A DNA stretch of 59,335 nt from Acinetobacter parvus DSM 16617 = CIP 108168. GTDB lineage: Bacteria; Pseudomonadota; Gammaproteobacteria; Pseudomonadales; Moraxellaceae. Shown in pieces: positions 1-8,497 of this stretch; position 1 is the first letter of the stretch; the number at the start of each line of letters is the position of its first letter. Location: the NCBI RefSeq assembly GCF_000368025.1, contig NZ_KB849212.1, positions 1,274,610-1,333,944 of the forward strand, read 5' to 3'. The position numbers and the translations under genes are program-made. The notes beneath the pieces were generated by a model. That model searched no databases and was not told the DNA's origin. It saw only the letters and a program-made list of their open reading frames with translations.

Positions 1-18
1 GATGTATGCCTCATATAA

Positions 19-94
19 GTCCCTATCGTCTAGAGGCCTAGGACATCGCCCTTTCACGGCGGTAACCGGGGTTCGAATCCCCGTAGGGACGCCA
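19..94 (+). tRNA. tRNA-Glu (anticodon TTC)
   Basis: A 76-nt cloverleaf with an encoded CCA end. The acceptor arms GTCCCTA and TAGGGAC pair perfectly, the T-loop reads GTTCGAATC, and the anticodon loop CTTTCAC places TTC as the anticodon, which decodes glutamate. A strong terminator follows directly. Confidence 0.96.
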
Positions 95-100
95 AATTCT

Positions 101-132
101 AAAAAGCCACTGCATTGACAGTGGCTTTTTAT
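101..132 (+). terminator. Rho-independent terminator of tRNA-Glu
   Basis: The arms AAAAGCCACTG and CAGTGGCTTTT form a stem around a six-base loop and end in a T-run, seven bases after the tRNA CCA end. Confidence 0.85.
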
Positions 133-175
133 TGGCGATAAAATTTATTATAAGGCGAACATAGTTCGCCCTGTA

Positions 176-1102
176 TTAATCTGTTCCGATGCCAACCTGT
201 ACTTCCAGCCGTCCTGACTGTACCCGTAAGCCTCGGATCTCAAACTGGTCCACCAGTTGCTGTACCAGCTCACGGCTTTCCTGCAAAATGTTCAAACCAG
301 GCAGGATGCTAAAATCAGACAGACTGAGCAGTTTATCAACCATCCATGAACGGTTGTTAATGAAGTCAATAAAGCCCGCTTCCTCAAGGTCGATATACCA
401 AATGCGGTGCCCCTCTTTCTGGATGCCTGGCACATCACGGATCAGGTGATTAATTAAAAAGGGAATCGGCAAGGAATTAATGACTTCAAAGCTGACATTA
501 CCCACCCGACGTGCCGCCCAGTTGGTTAGCGTGCCACCATGACGGATTTGCAGGTCCAGATGTTCATCAATCTGGCGTAAACGCAGATACTTTTCCTGAC
601 CAATGCGACATTCCAGCACATTGAACTCAAGTGAAAGACGATAGAGAAAACGGCGGTAATGCCCGTCCAGTTCAATGTGAAAACGGTCATTGCCACATTC
701 AATTTTAATATCATCAATTTCAGAACGATCCATACGTTTCCGAATTTGATTATTGAGCAGCATTTCAGGTAAATATAAGGTGAGGCTACTTTTCCCTAAC
801 GATGCACGTGCCATTGCTAACGCAACTTGACGCGCTGCTTCACTGGTTTCTGATACCATATCACGAACAGTATTTCGCATTCCCTCCACTCCCCGTTTGG
901 TATGGTGAGTCACATGATCCAGGGCAGCGTCTGCAACGCCTGCTATGTTACGGGATGTGTCAGTGGCAAACTCAACCGCATCCTGCGCGTGTTGCAGGGT
1001 CTTGTTGATCAGCCGACGTGACAGCGATGGTTTTTCACCCGATTCATCTGAGTCTGCTGGCATAATATCAAACATTGCCTTTTTATCATCTTGTCGATTC
1101 AA
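176..1102 (-). CDS. Conserved hypothetical protein, 308 aa
   Basis: I do not recognise this protein. The start is TTG at 1102; it is supported by a good Shine-Dalgarno (agggag about seven bases upstream) and by the lack of a better ATG. Residues 1-95 are polar and helical, with Asp/Glu/Lys-rich stretches and no signal peptide. The rest (about 100-308) looks like one folded soluble domain rich in alternating hydrophobic and charged residues, with repeated Ile/Leu-Arg patterns near the end. No catalytic motif is visible. It lies alone on the minus strand between the tRNA-Glu terminator and another unrecognised minus-strand gene, with no operon partner clear. It is probably cytoplasmic and a genuine gene, judging by length and composition. 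Confidence 0.75.
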   Translation of the reverse strand: MNRQDDKKAMFDIMPADSDESGEKPSLSRRLINKTLQHAQDAVEFATDTSRNIAGVADAALDHVTHHTKRGVEGMRNTVRDMVSETSEAARQVALAMARASLGKSSLTLYLPEMLLNNQIRKRMDRSEIDDIKIECGNDRFHIELDGHYRRFLYRLSLEFNVLECRIGQEKYLRLRQIDEHLDLQIRHGGTLTNWAARRVGNVSFEVINSLPIPFLINHLIRDVPGIQKEGHRIWYIDLEEAGFIDFINNRSWMVDKLLSLSDFSILPGLNILQESRELVQQLVDQFEIRGLRVQSGRLEVQVGIGTD

Positions 1103-1278
1103 GATGTTCTCCCTCTTCCCTTTCTTACTGGCCCATTTCTATGGGCTACACTCTACTTTCTAAACTTATTCAACGTTTTTTCTAGATTAGCATGCAACGC
1201 ATGGCAAATTGCGTCTTTTTGTTGCGTAACTTCAAATTACTTAATGCACCAGACATACAATCTCTAATAAAAAAAACG

Positions 1279-2898
1279 TTACTTTTCATCTTCTTTGATA
1301 GATATATTTTCAGGCTGTTCTGGTCGTACCCACACCTGTTCCAGACGGATGGTTTTATACTTGTCCAAAGCCTGCTGGAGTAACTCAATCTTTTCTCCCA
1401 CACCCTCAAGCTGGAAATAAACAATTTCCCTCAGCGCCACCCATGCAGCCTGCATCCTGTCAAAATCATTGCCCTTTTGCAGTTTTTGCTGCATCCAGTT
1501 AAACAGACCCTGAGCCCGCTGCTGCTGTTCAAACTGATAGACAAACAGCCCACTTGATAGTGCTCCCTCAATCGTCTGTTCACTTAACAAACCTTGTAGC
1601 TGCTGCAACCGTTTAGTTTGTTGCTCAAGGTAAGCCTTTAGCACATCCTGATGGAACCACTGGGCAAATGCAGTCATTTCTGCAACCACCACATCCCGCT
1701 GCTCATATAAGGCCGTTCTTTCAGGATGGTATTTATGCAAACGAATATCGCCTAGATAGGCCATTAAGCCCTGCTCCAGAATGGTCTGGATTGAACCGAG
1801 ATTTAAACAGCTCTCATGCAATGCCTCTGTATTGGTCAGTGTTGTTGTTAATTGCTCAGGTTGGTTCAATAATTTCAAAATATCAGGATTGGCCTGAACA
1901 GCAAGCCATAAACGCCCAAGTTGTTGTTCAGCATTATCCTGTGTGATTGTCGAATCATTTTCAGGGTTTAAAATACGTTTTAACGCTGCCTGCATGTTAT
2001 TTGAATGAACCAGGCTCGCAACAATGATCTGATCCATTAAAAGCTGGGGCGCGCTGGCAATCACCTCCTGACTATAAGGAAGATGTAACTCTCTTCCACC
2101 CAGTATTCCTCCCAAGGATTTCCCCAGTGAATTTAAACCACGTCCAACATCCGCCAGAATATTGGTTTCAGTTGCCCGTTTCTGCAAGATATTGGCGGGT
2201 AACAACAGACTCACTGCCCGCTGCAACAGCATGGCATGGGTTTTCTGGTCAATCACTTTGCCATATTGGTTTAACAACTCAACTGCATATTCCACATCAC
2301 TGAGGTGTGACTTATATTCAGGCTGGTTCCGCTTAAGCAGGCAGTCGATATAGCCATAAAAGGCAACTTCATTGCGCTGGGTGGATTGCGGCGGCGCCCA
2401 TTCATATTGCGTGATGGCCTGCGTATATTGCCCTGCACCTGCATAGGACTTCGCCAGTGCCACCGCATGCTGGGCACTTGGATATTTCTGCTGAAAATGA
2501 TGAAGCAAATCCAGTTTAGGCTGCTGGTCCAAACATAGGTCGAGTTGACGCAAATAGAGGTTGATTTGCTGCTGAGTGGGTTGTGGCGTAATGAAGTTTA
2601 GTCGATACATCAGGCACTGTTCATACCAGGCATATTTTCTGGCATGGGTTTCATAGGCAGGAATAAACTCATCCTCAACCAATTGAATCAGTTGGGTCGA
2701 ATACAGAATGTCCTCTTCTGTCTCATGCCTGAATTTCCATTGTTTTGGCAAAGACATCTTAAAGAGCCGTAAAAAGAAATTGGTACTGAGATCAGGACTT
2801 TCCATACTCACCAGTATCAACTTGTCCTGAGTGGAAAGATGTTCCTTTCCCTTTGCAATCCGAGACAAACGCAATTTTAACAGCTTCGTTGGGAGCAT
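1279..2898 (-). CDS. Conserved hypothetical protein with TPR-like helical repeats, 539 aa
   Basis: The function is unknown. The frame is open back to a GTG at 2940, but I prefer the ATG at 2898 because the protein then begins MLPTKLLKLRLSRIA, a more natural start than the hydrophobic MIFYFYIST extension. The middle third contains a stretch that reads like a tetratricopeptide unit (about residues 140-170, with YPSAQHAVALAKSYAGAGQY), and the whole protein is rich in Gln, Leu and predicted helix. A glycine-rich segment near residue 250 could be a flexible or membrane-associated turn. There is no signal peptide. A scaffold or protein-interaction role is only inference. It is transcribed in the same direction as the preceding 308-aa gene, about 175 bp away. 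Confidence 0.75.
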   Translation of the reverse strand: MLPTKLLKLRLSRIAKGKEHLSTQDKLILVSMESPDLSTNFFLRLFKMSLPKQWKFRHETEEDILYSTQLIQLVEDEFIPAYETHARKYAWYEQCLMYRLNFITPQPTQQQINLYLRQLDLCLDQQPKLDLLHHFQQKYPSAQHAVALAKSYAGAGQYTQAITQYEWAPPQSTQRNEVAFYGYIDCLLKRNQPEYKSHLSDVEYAVELLNQYGKVIDQKTHAMLLQRAVSLLLPANILQKRATETNILADVGRGLNSLGKSLGGILGGRELHLPYSQEVIASAPQLLMDQIIVASLVHSNNMQAALKRILNPENDSTITQDNAEQQLGRLWLAVQANPDILKLLNQPEQLTTTLTNTEALHESCLNLGSIQTILEQGLMAYLGDIRLHKYHPERTALYEQRDVVVAEMTAFAQWFHQDVLKAYLEQQTKRLQQLQGLLSEQTIEGALSSGLFVYQFEQQQRAQGLFNWMQQKLQKGNDFDRMQAAWVALREIVYFQLEGVGEKIELLQQALDKYKTIRLEQVWVRPEQPENISIKEDEK

Positions 2899-3117
2899 AG
2901 TTCTGTTACATTTTGTACTTATATAAAAGTAAAATATCACGAGCTGACTGAGTTCAGCAAAAGTTTATGATCACTGTCATGCTGATTTGCTAATAAAGTA
3001 CATATTTGCCCACGTACCCTACAAAATTAAGAAAAAGACTGCCGCTATTCGACATATGCAGCAATGGCGTTGATGAATATCATTGATAAACATCCTGATA
3101 TTTTGACCAGTTAATAT

Positions 3118-3156
3118 AAAAAAGCCATTACATCTAGAGTAGTAATAGCTTTTTAT
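3118..3156 (-). terminator. Terminator of the small lipoprotein gene
   Basis: An imperfect stem, AAAAGCCATTAC against GTAATAGCTTTT, is flanked by A-runs and T-runs, so it could work on both strands. It sits 10 bp past the stop of the minus-strand lipoprotein. Confidence 0.6.
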
Positions 3157-3165
3157 CAGTTTAAA

Positions 3166-3396
3166 TCAATAATCTGTATAACGAAACCCTTGTGATTCCA
3201 TACAATCACTGACCATTGCATTTCTTTCATTTTGCTCAACTTTGGCAGCTCTTACTTCATAGCGACATTTTGCCAAAGCGTTATTCATATCAAAGGGTGT
3301 AACACCTGCTTTGCGCCACATCGGTTGCGCTGATGAACAACCAACAAAAGTTCCAATCATCAATAACATGCCAATCGTTAAAATACTTGTTTTCAT
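3166..3396 (-). CDS. Small predicted lipoprotein, 76 aa
   Basis: The N-terminus is a type II signal peptide: Lys at position 2, a hydrophobic core, and the lipobox-like FVGC with Cys at about residue 20, so the mature product should be a 57-residue lipid-anchored protein. The mature part has two further cysteines (in AKCRYEV and SDCMESQGF) that could form a disulfide, and ends GFRYTDY. This Cys...Cys-x-x-x-Gly-(F/Y) ending is common in small uncharacterised Acinetobacter lipoproteins. No enzymatic motif is seen. A terminator follows at once, so it is probably monocistronic. The function is unknown. Confidence 0.75.
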   Translation of the reverse strand: MKTSILTIGMLLMIGTFVGCSSAQPMWRKAGVTPFDMNNALAKCRYEVRAAKVEQNERNAMVSDCMESQGFRYTDY

Positions 3397-3507
3397 AAAA
3401 ATCCAAATGGTAAAAATCTACGTAAAACGCAATATTGCGCAATTCGTAAAAACATTCAACATTAAATATACGAATTTCGTAACTTTTACAATGTATGGCA
3501 TGCTGGA

Positions 3508-3825
3508 ATGATTGAAGATACAAAAGCATGATTTTGTAGAAGATTAAAAACAACACGTAAATTCAAAAAAATTTCACAAGAACAATTAGGCATTACCATT
3601 GGTTTAGATGAATCCTGTCCCAGTGCTAGAATCAGCCGCTACGAAAATGGCATCCATACCATTGAGTACAATACAGCCGAAAGAATTGCTCAGGTTCTGG
3701 ATGTACCCTTAGCTTATTTTTATGCCGATACCGAAGAATTCGCTGAATTGACCAACATCTTTGATCATCAGGATCATGAGAGACAGCAGCGGCTTTTGAA
3801 CTTTGCACGCAGTTTAGGGAATTAA
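3508..3825 (+). pseudogene. XRE-type helix-turn-helix regulator interrupted by an in-frame TGA
   Basis: The frame starting at ATG 3508 reads MIEDTKA, then TGA at 3529..3531, then continues without a break to TAA at 3823. The downstream part is a clear XRE/Cro-CI helix-turn-helix: KISQEQLGITIGLDE, SARISRYENGIHTIE, then AERIAQVLDVPLAYFYA, followed by a short acidic tail. No ATG, GTG or TTG lies in frame between the stop and the HTH, so the HTH cannot be translated as the DNA stands. Explanations are a recent nonsense mutation (TGG to TGA would restore a tryptophan), a sequencing error, or stop-codon readthrough. The intact HTH sequence suggests the break is recent. Confidence 0.7.
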
Positions 3826-3890
3826 AATTCTCCCATTTCTGCTTTTGCATAATTTTCGCTAAAATAGCCAAAACACTATAGGAATCCTCT

Positions 3891-4229
3891 ATGCAATACC
3901 GTTGCCCTAAATGTCAAAGCGTGAAAATTATGCCTGTCAGTCAGGGTGCCAACAGCCCTCGTCCCAGCGTACCAAAAAGCCTGGTGCTTCTCGTTCCCGC
4001 CATTTTTATTTTACTGGTTTTGGTGCTGATCAGTGTTGGGATGTGGGTTTTTGGTCATGGTGCAGGACAAACACTGCAAATCGCAACCGTTGCGGTATTT
4101 GGTGTCTGTGTAATTGCAGGTGTTCTGTTCTGGCGTGATCTGCCAGATTTTAAAATCTCCATGCAGGCCTTTATGCAGGCACAAAAGCACTGGAAATGCC
4201 GTGACTGCAATCACCAATGGCAGAATTAA
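3891..4229 (+). CDS. Membrane protein with zinc ribbons at both ends, 112 aa
   Basis: The protein begins with a CPKC knuckle (residues 5-8) and ends with a CRDCNHQW knuckle (about 102-109). Between them lie two hydrophobic membrane segments (about residues 29-52 and 62-80). The two CxxC pairs could together bind one Zn ion on the cytoplasmic side. The start is the ATG at 3891. It lies 65 bp after the broken XRE gene, and converges with the cation efflux gene czcD, which ends 30 bp away. The function is unknown; the nearness of a metal efflux locus may be coincidence. Confidence 0.8.
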   Translation: MQYRCPKCQSVKIMPVSQGANSPRPSVPKSLVLLVPAIFILLVLVLISVGMWVFGHGAGQTLQIATVAVFGVCVIAGVLFWRDLPDFKISMQAFMQAQKHWKCRDCNHQWQN

Positions 4230-4260
4230 ACCACATAAAAGAAGTAGGTTTCACATCAGC

Positions 4261-5205
4261 TTAATGCTGATGTGAATGACCATGTTCCTCATCTTCATCA
4301 TGTTGATGCGTATGCTGGCAATTCATTTCTGCATCATCTTCAATTTGTAATGTCACCTCAGCTATACCATGTTCATGTGCCAACATTTCAGTCGCAGCTT
4401 GATGTAATTGCTTACGATCAGCATTTGGTGCAAATAAATGTACGGTCAGATGAATATTCTTTGAGGTAATCGCCCAAACCTTAAGTTGATGAATACTCTC
4501 AACACCCTGTAACGCCAATAAGTCGTTACGCAGTTTTTCAATATCCACTTCTTCAGGTACACCTTCAAGGAGAATATTGATACTTTGACGAAGCAAAATC
4601 CAAGTTCTTGGTAACACCCAAAACCCAATTGCAACGGCAATAATCGTATCAACCCAATACCAATTGGTGTAGTAAATAATGACCGCACCAATAATCACAC
4701 CAACTGAGCCAAGCGCATCACTTAACACTTCCAAATAAGCGCCTTTCATATTCAAACTTTCGGCTGCACTCGACATCAAAATCTTCATGGAAATAAGATT
4801 AATGACAAGACCCAAAGACGCAACGATAAGCATGCCTACACTCTGAATCTCAGGAGGTTGTGTAAATCGTTGATAAGCTTCGTAAAGGATATAGATTGCA
4901 ACAAAAAATAGCATGGAAGCATTAAATAACGCCGCCAAGATTTCAAAACGCTGATAACCAAATGTGCGTTTATTATCTGCTGGACGTTTAGCGATTTTAA
5001 TCGCAGCCAAAGCAATCGCGAGTGCTGCCGCATCAGTAAACATATGCGCTGCATCGGACAGCAATGCCAAACTTTGTGTAATTAAACCCGCAATAACTTC
5101 GACGATTAAAAATGTTGTTGTCAGCACCAACGCAATCGTCAATTTTTTTGCGTTGCCTTCAGTAACTACAGCATAACTATGATCATGCCCTTGATGTCCA
5201 CTCAT
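4261..5205 (-). CDS. czcD: CDF-family zinc/cadmium/cobalt efflux protein CzcD
   Basis: This is a 314-aa cation diffusion facilitator that exports divalent metal ions from the cytoplasm across the inner membrane in exchange for protons. Six membrane segments fall between about residues 20 and 205. The transport-site motifs are SDAAHMFTD in TM2 and LEVLSDALGS in TM5, as in CzcD. Residues 210-290 form the cytoplasmic metal-binding domain. Histidine-rich stretches lie at both ends (HQGHDH at the start and a His/Asp/Glu-rich tail ending GHSHQH). The ATG at 5205 has a good ribosome site (ggag). It is the last gene of the minus-strand czc locus, 127 bp after czcA, with a palindrome in the gap, and probably tunes cytoplasmic metal for the CzcCBA pump. 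Confidence 0.93.
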   Translation of the reverse strand: MSGHQGHDHSYAVVTEGNAKKLTIALVLTTTFLIVEVIAGLITQSLALLSDAAHMFTDAAALAIALAAIKIAKRPADNKRTFGYQRFEILAALFNASMLFFVAIYILYEAYQRFTQPPEIQSVGMLIVASLGLVINLISMKILMSSAAESLNMKGAYLEVLSDALGSVGVIIGAVIIYYTNWYWVDTIIAVAIGFWVLPRTWILLRQSINILLEGVPEEVDIEKLRNDLLALQGVESIHQLKVWAITSKNIHLTVHLFAPNADRKQLHQAATEMLAHEHGIAEVTLQIEDDAEMNCQHTHQHDEDEEHGHSHQH

Positions 5206-5229
5206 GTTGGACTCCTTATCATTATCGGC

Positions 5230-5251
5230 GTAAAACCCATAGGGGTTTTAC
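5230..5251. repeat. Perfect 9-bp inverted repeat between czcA and czcD
   Basis: GTAAAACCC and GGGTTTTAC form a perfect stem around the loop ATAG. No T-run follows on the minus strand, so it is not a standard terminator. It could be an RNA-processing or stability hairpin that separates czcA from czcD expression. Confidence 0.6.
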
Positions 5252-5332
5252 AAGTCAGCCAAAGTTGAAATGCTTTGGCTGGTTTAGTTTCTTCTTAATA
5301 AAATGCTTTACTAAGAAGATAGCATAAATGGA

Positions 5333-8300
5333 TTAGATTGCGGTTTCCTGACTTTTTGCTTCCTTAGCTTCATTCATCCAACGATACACTACAGGCAAAA
5401 TCAGCAAGGTCAGCAAAGTCGATGAAATAATTCCACCAATCACCACCGTTGCCAATGGGCGTTGTACTTCTGCACCTGTGCCTGTGGCAATTGCCATCGG
5501 AATAAAGCCCAGTGATGCCACGAAGGCAGTCATCAGAACGGGGCGTAATCGGAGAATCGCTCCCTGCCATGTCGCTTTATGTACATTAAACTGCTCACGA
5601 AGCTCTTTGATGAAACTCAGCATCACTAAACCGTTGAGTACTGCGACACCAGAGAGCGCAATGAATCCAACACCTGCTGACATCGACAATGGAATATCTC
5701 GCAACCAAAGTGCGACTAATCCACCTGACAAAGCAAATGGCACGCCACTGAAGACCAACAGGCTTTCCTTAAAGTTATGGAACACCGCCATCAATAAAAT
5801 AAAGATGGTAATCAATGCTAGTGGAATCACAATTTGCATACGAGCCGCCGCAGAAGCCAGATTTTCAAACTGCCCACCATATTCCAACCAATATCCCGCA
5901 GGCAAAGGTTGTTGTTTAAGGGTTGCTTGTAACTCTTGGACAAATGAACCCAAATCACGCCCTTCTACATTGGCAGTCACAATGACACGACGTTTACCAT
6001 TTTCACGTCCGACCTGATTCATACCTGAAATGGTTTCCACCTTGGCAATATCTTGCAACTGGATCAAACCACCATTCGGCAATTGGATAGGTAGTTGAGC
6101 TAGGCTTTGTGCTGTACGTTGACTATCAGGTAAACGGATTTCAAAATCAAAACGGCGGTCACCTTGTAAAATCTGACCGACATTCTGACCACCGACACTC
6201 GCTGCAACAACATCTTGAATCGATTTCACAGATAAGCCATATTGCGCTGCAAGCGCATGATTGATATCTACATTTAACACAGGTAAACCACTGGTTTGTT
6301 CAACTTTGACCGCTGTTGCACCTGAGATCTTTTGTACTTTCTGAGCAATTGCTTGTGCTTGTGTATTTAGCACCTCCATATCATCGCCAAAAACTTTGAT
6401 ACCGACATCACTACGTACACCCGAAATCAACTCATTAAAACGAAGCTCAATCGGTTGTGAAAACTCACTGTTGTTGCCTGGAATATTTTCCAGAAATGCC
6501 TGCATCCGTGTCCGTAACTCATCAATAGTTTCCTTTGGATTTTCCCACTGATCTCGTGGTTTTAATAAAATCACCGCATCGGAAATATTGGGTGGCATTA
6601 CATCCGTTGCAACTTCAGCCGTACCTGTTCGAGCAAAAACAGCTTTAACTTCTGAGAAATTCTTTAAGATTAGTTTTTCAGTGTTTTCCTGCATTCTTAA
6701 AGATTGTTCCAAACCTGTACTTGGAGAACGCATTTGCTGTAAAGCAAAATCCCCTTCACTCAATTGTGGTGCAAACTCACTACCAATTTGCGTAGTCAAC
6801 ACACCCGTTAACACCAGAATACTAATGGCTAAAGCCACCACCACCATTTTAAATTGATAAGCCCAATCCAGAATATGTTGGTATTGACGTTTTAAGGCCT
6901 GCATCCAGCGAGATTCTTTTTCTTTGACTTCACCTGTAATAAACAGTGCAACAGCCGCAGGAACAAAAGTTACCGATAAAATCATCGCACCCAGCAATGC
7001 CATTACCACCGTCATTGCCATTGGATGGAACATTTTCGCTTCTACACCTGTCAAAGCAAAAATGGGTAGATACACCACCATAATAATGGCCTGACCAAAC
7101 AGGAGTGGTTTACGTGCTTGCTTGGCTGCCAAAAAGACTTCTTTAAAGCGTTCCTGTCGTGTGAGTAAGCGTCCAGCATGATGCTGTGCCTCCGCCAGCC
7201 GTCGAATACAGTTTTCAACAATGACCACTGCACCATCAACAATGATCCCAAAATCTAATGCACCTAGACTCATTAAATTGGCACTGATATTTTGTTCAGC
7301 CATACCCGTTAAGGTGAACAGCATTGACAAGGGAATCACACAGGCAGTAATCAAAGCAGCACGGAAGTTGCCCAAGAAAATAAACAGAATCACGATGACG
7401 AGGATCGCACCCTCAACTAAGTTCTTTTGAACAGTTTTAATGGCTTTATTTACTAAACTGGTACGATCATAAACCGTTTCAATTTCAACCCCTTTCGGCA
7501 AAGTCGGCTGAATTTCTTGGATTTTTGCATCTACCGCTTGGGCAACAGTACGACTATTTTCGCCCATCATCATCATGGCGATACCTAATACCGTTTCTTC
7601 GCCATTATAGGTTGCAGCACCCGTACGTAAATCATGCCCAATCGCAACCGTTGCAATATCGGCTACACGTATGGGTAAACCATTTTTGACACTTACGGTA
7701 ATATTTTGGATATCTTCAACAGTGCTCAACATGCCTGGAACACGGACAGTAAGCTGCTGACCATTTTCCTCAATAAATCCCGCACCACGGTTTTCATTAT
7801 TTTCCTGTAGAGCTGTTTGAAACTCTGTCAGTGAAATTTGAAGCTGCTGCAAACGTTTTAAATCAGGAGAAACGATATAGGTTTTGTTGTAACCACCAAT
7901 ACTATTGATTTCAGCAACACCTTTCACTCGCTGCAATTGCGGACGCACAATCCAGTCTTGGATCTCGCGCAAATCCATAGCAGTATATGGCGTACCATCT
8001 TCTTTTTTGGCATCAGGTTTAGCTTTAATCACCCACTGGTAAATTTCGCCCAAGCCCGTAGAAACAGGTGACATGAGTGGATCAACTGCATCTGGCAACT
8101 GCCCATCGGCTTCTTGCAAACGTTGATTAATTAACTGTCTCGCCCAGTAAATATCAGTGCCATCTTTGAAAATAATAGTGACTTGCGATAAACCATAACG
8201 TGAAATTGAACGAGTTTGCTCTAAGTTTGGAATCCCTGCCATGGCGGTTTCAATCGGATAGGTAATCCGCTGTTCTACCTCTAAGGCAGTATAACCATTC

Positions 8301-8497
8301 GCTTGGGTATTAATTTGTACTTGAGTATTGGTAATATCAGGAACTGCATCTATCGGAAGCTTTTGATAGCTCCAAATACCAACTGCAATCCACGTCATCA
8401 CAAATAGCATCACCCAAATGGCATTACGAATCGAAAATTGAATCAATCGATCAAATAAACCTTCAGGCTTGGGGAATTGAGAAGAGTTAATGCCCAT
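5333..8497 (-). CDS. czcA: Heavy-metal efflux RND transporter CzcA
   Basis: This 1054-aa proton-driven inner-membrane pump of the HME-RND family is the motor of the CzcCBA tripartite system, which moves Co, Zn and Cd out of the cell. The TM4 signature DFGIIVDGAVVIVEN carries the Asp/Asp/Glu set known for the Co/Zn/Cd-type subclass of HME-RND pumps. The typical duplicated layout is visible: TM1 near residue 30, a large periplasmic loop, TM2-6, a second loop, then TM8-12. The frame is open to 8518, but the ATG at 8497 (MGINSSQF) has a clear ggag ribosome site and leaves an 11-bp overlap with czcB, so I use it. The overlap implies translational coupling. Confidence 0.94.
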   Translation of the reverse strand: MGINSSQFPKPEGLFDRLIQFSIRNAIWVMLFVMTWIAVGIWSYQKLPIDAVPDITNTQVQINTQANGYTALEVEQRITYPIETAMAGIPNLEQTRSISRYGLSQVTIIFKDGTDIYWARQLINQRLQEADGQLPDAVDPLMSPVSTGLGEIYQWVIKAKPDAKKEDGTPYTAMDLREIQDWIVRPQLQRVKGVAEINSIGGYNKTYIVSPDLKRLQQLQISLTEFQTALQENNENRGAGFIEENGQQLTVRVPGMLSTVEDIQNITVSVKNGLPIRVADIATVAIGHDLRTGAATYNGEETVLGIAMMMMGENSRTVAQAVDAKIQEIQPTLPKGVEIETVYDRTSLVNKAIKTVQKNLVEGAILVIVILFIFLGNFRAALITACVIPLSMLFTLTGMAEQNISANLMSLGALDFGIIVDGAVVIVENCIRRLAEAQHHAGRLLTRQERFKEVFLAAKQARKPLLFGQAIIMVVYLPIFALTGVEAKMFHPMAMTVVMALLGAMILSVTFVPAAVALFITGEVKEKESRWMQALKRQYQHILDWAYQFKMVVVALAISILVLTGVLTTQIGSEFAPQLSEGDFALQQMRSPSTGLEQSLRMQENTEKLILKNFSEVKAVFARTGTAEVATDVMPPNISDAVILLKPRDQWENPKETIDELRTRMQAFLENIPGNNSEFSQPIELRFNELISGVRSDVGIKVFGDDMEVLNTQAQAIAQKVQKISGATAVKVEQTSGLPVLNVDINHALAAQYGLSVKSIQDVVAASVGGQNVGQILQGDRRFDFEIRLPDSQRTAQSLAQLPIQLPNGGLIQLQDIAKVETISGMNQVGRENGKRRVIVTANVEGRDLGSFVQELQATLKQQPLPAGYWLEYGGQFENLASAAARMQIVIPLALITIFILLMAVFHNFKESLLVFSGVPFALSGGLVALWLRDIPLSMSAGVGFIALSGVAVLNGLVMLSFIKELREQFNVHKATWQGAILRLRPVLMTAFVASLGFIPMAIATGTGAEVQRPLATVVIGGIISSTLLTLLILPVVYRWMNEAKEAKSQETAI

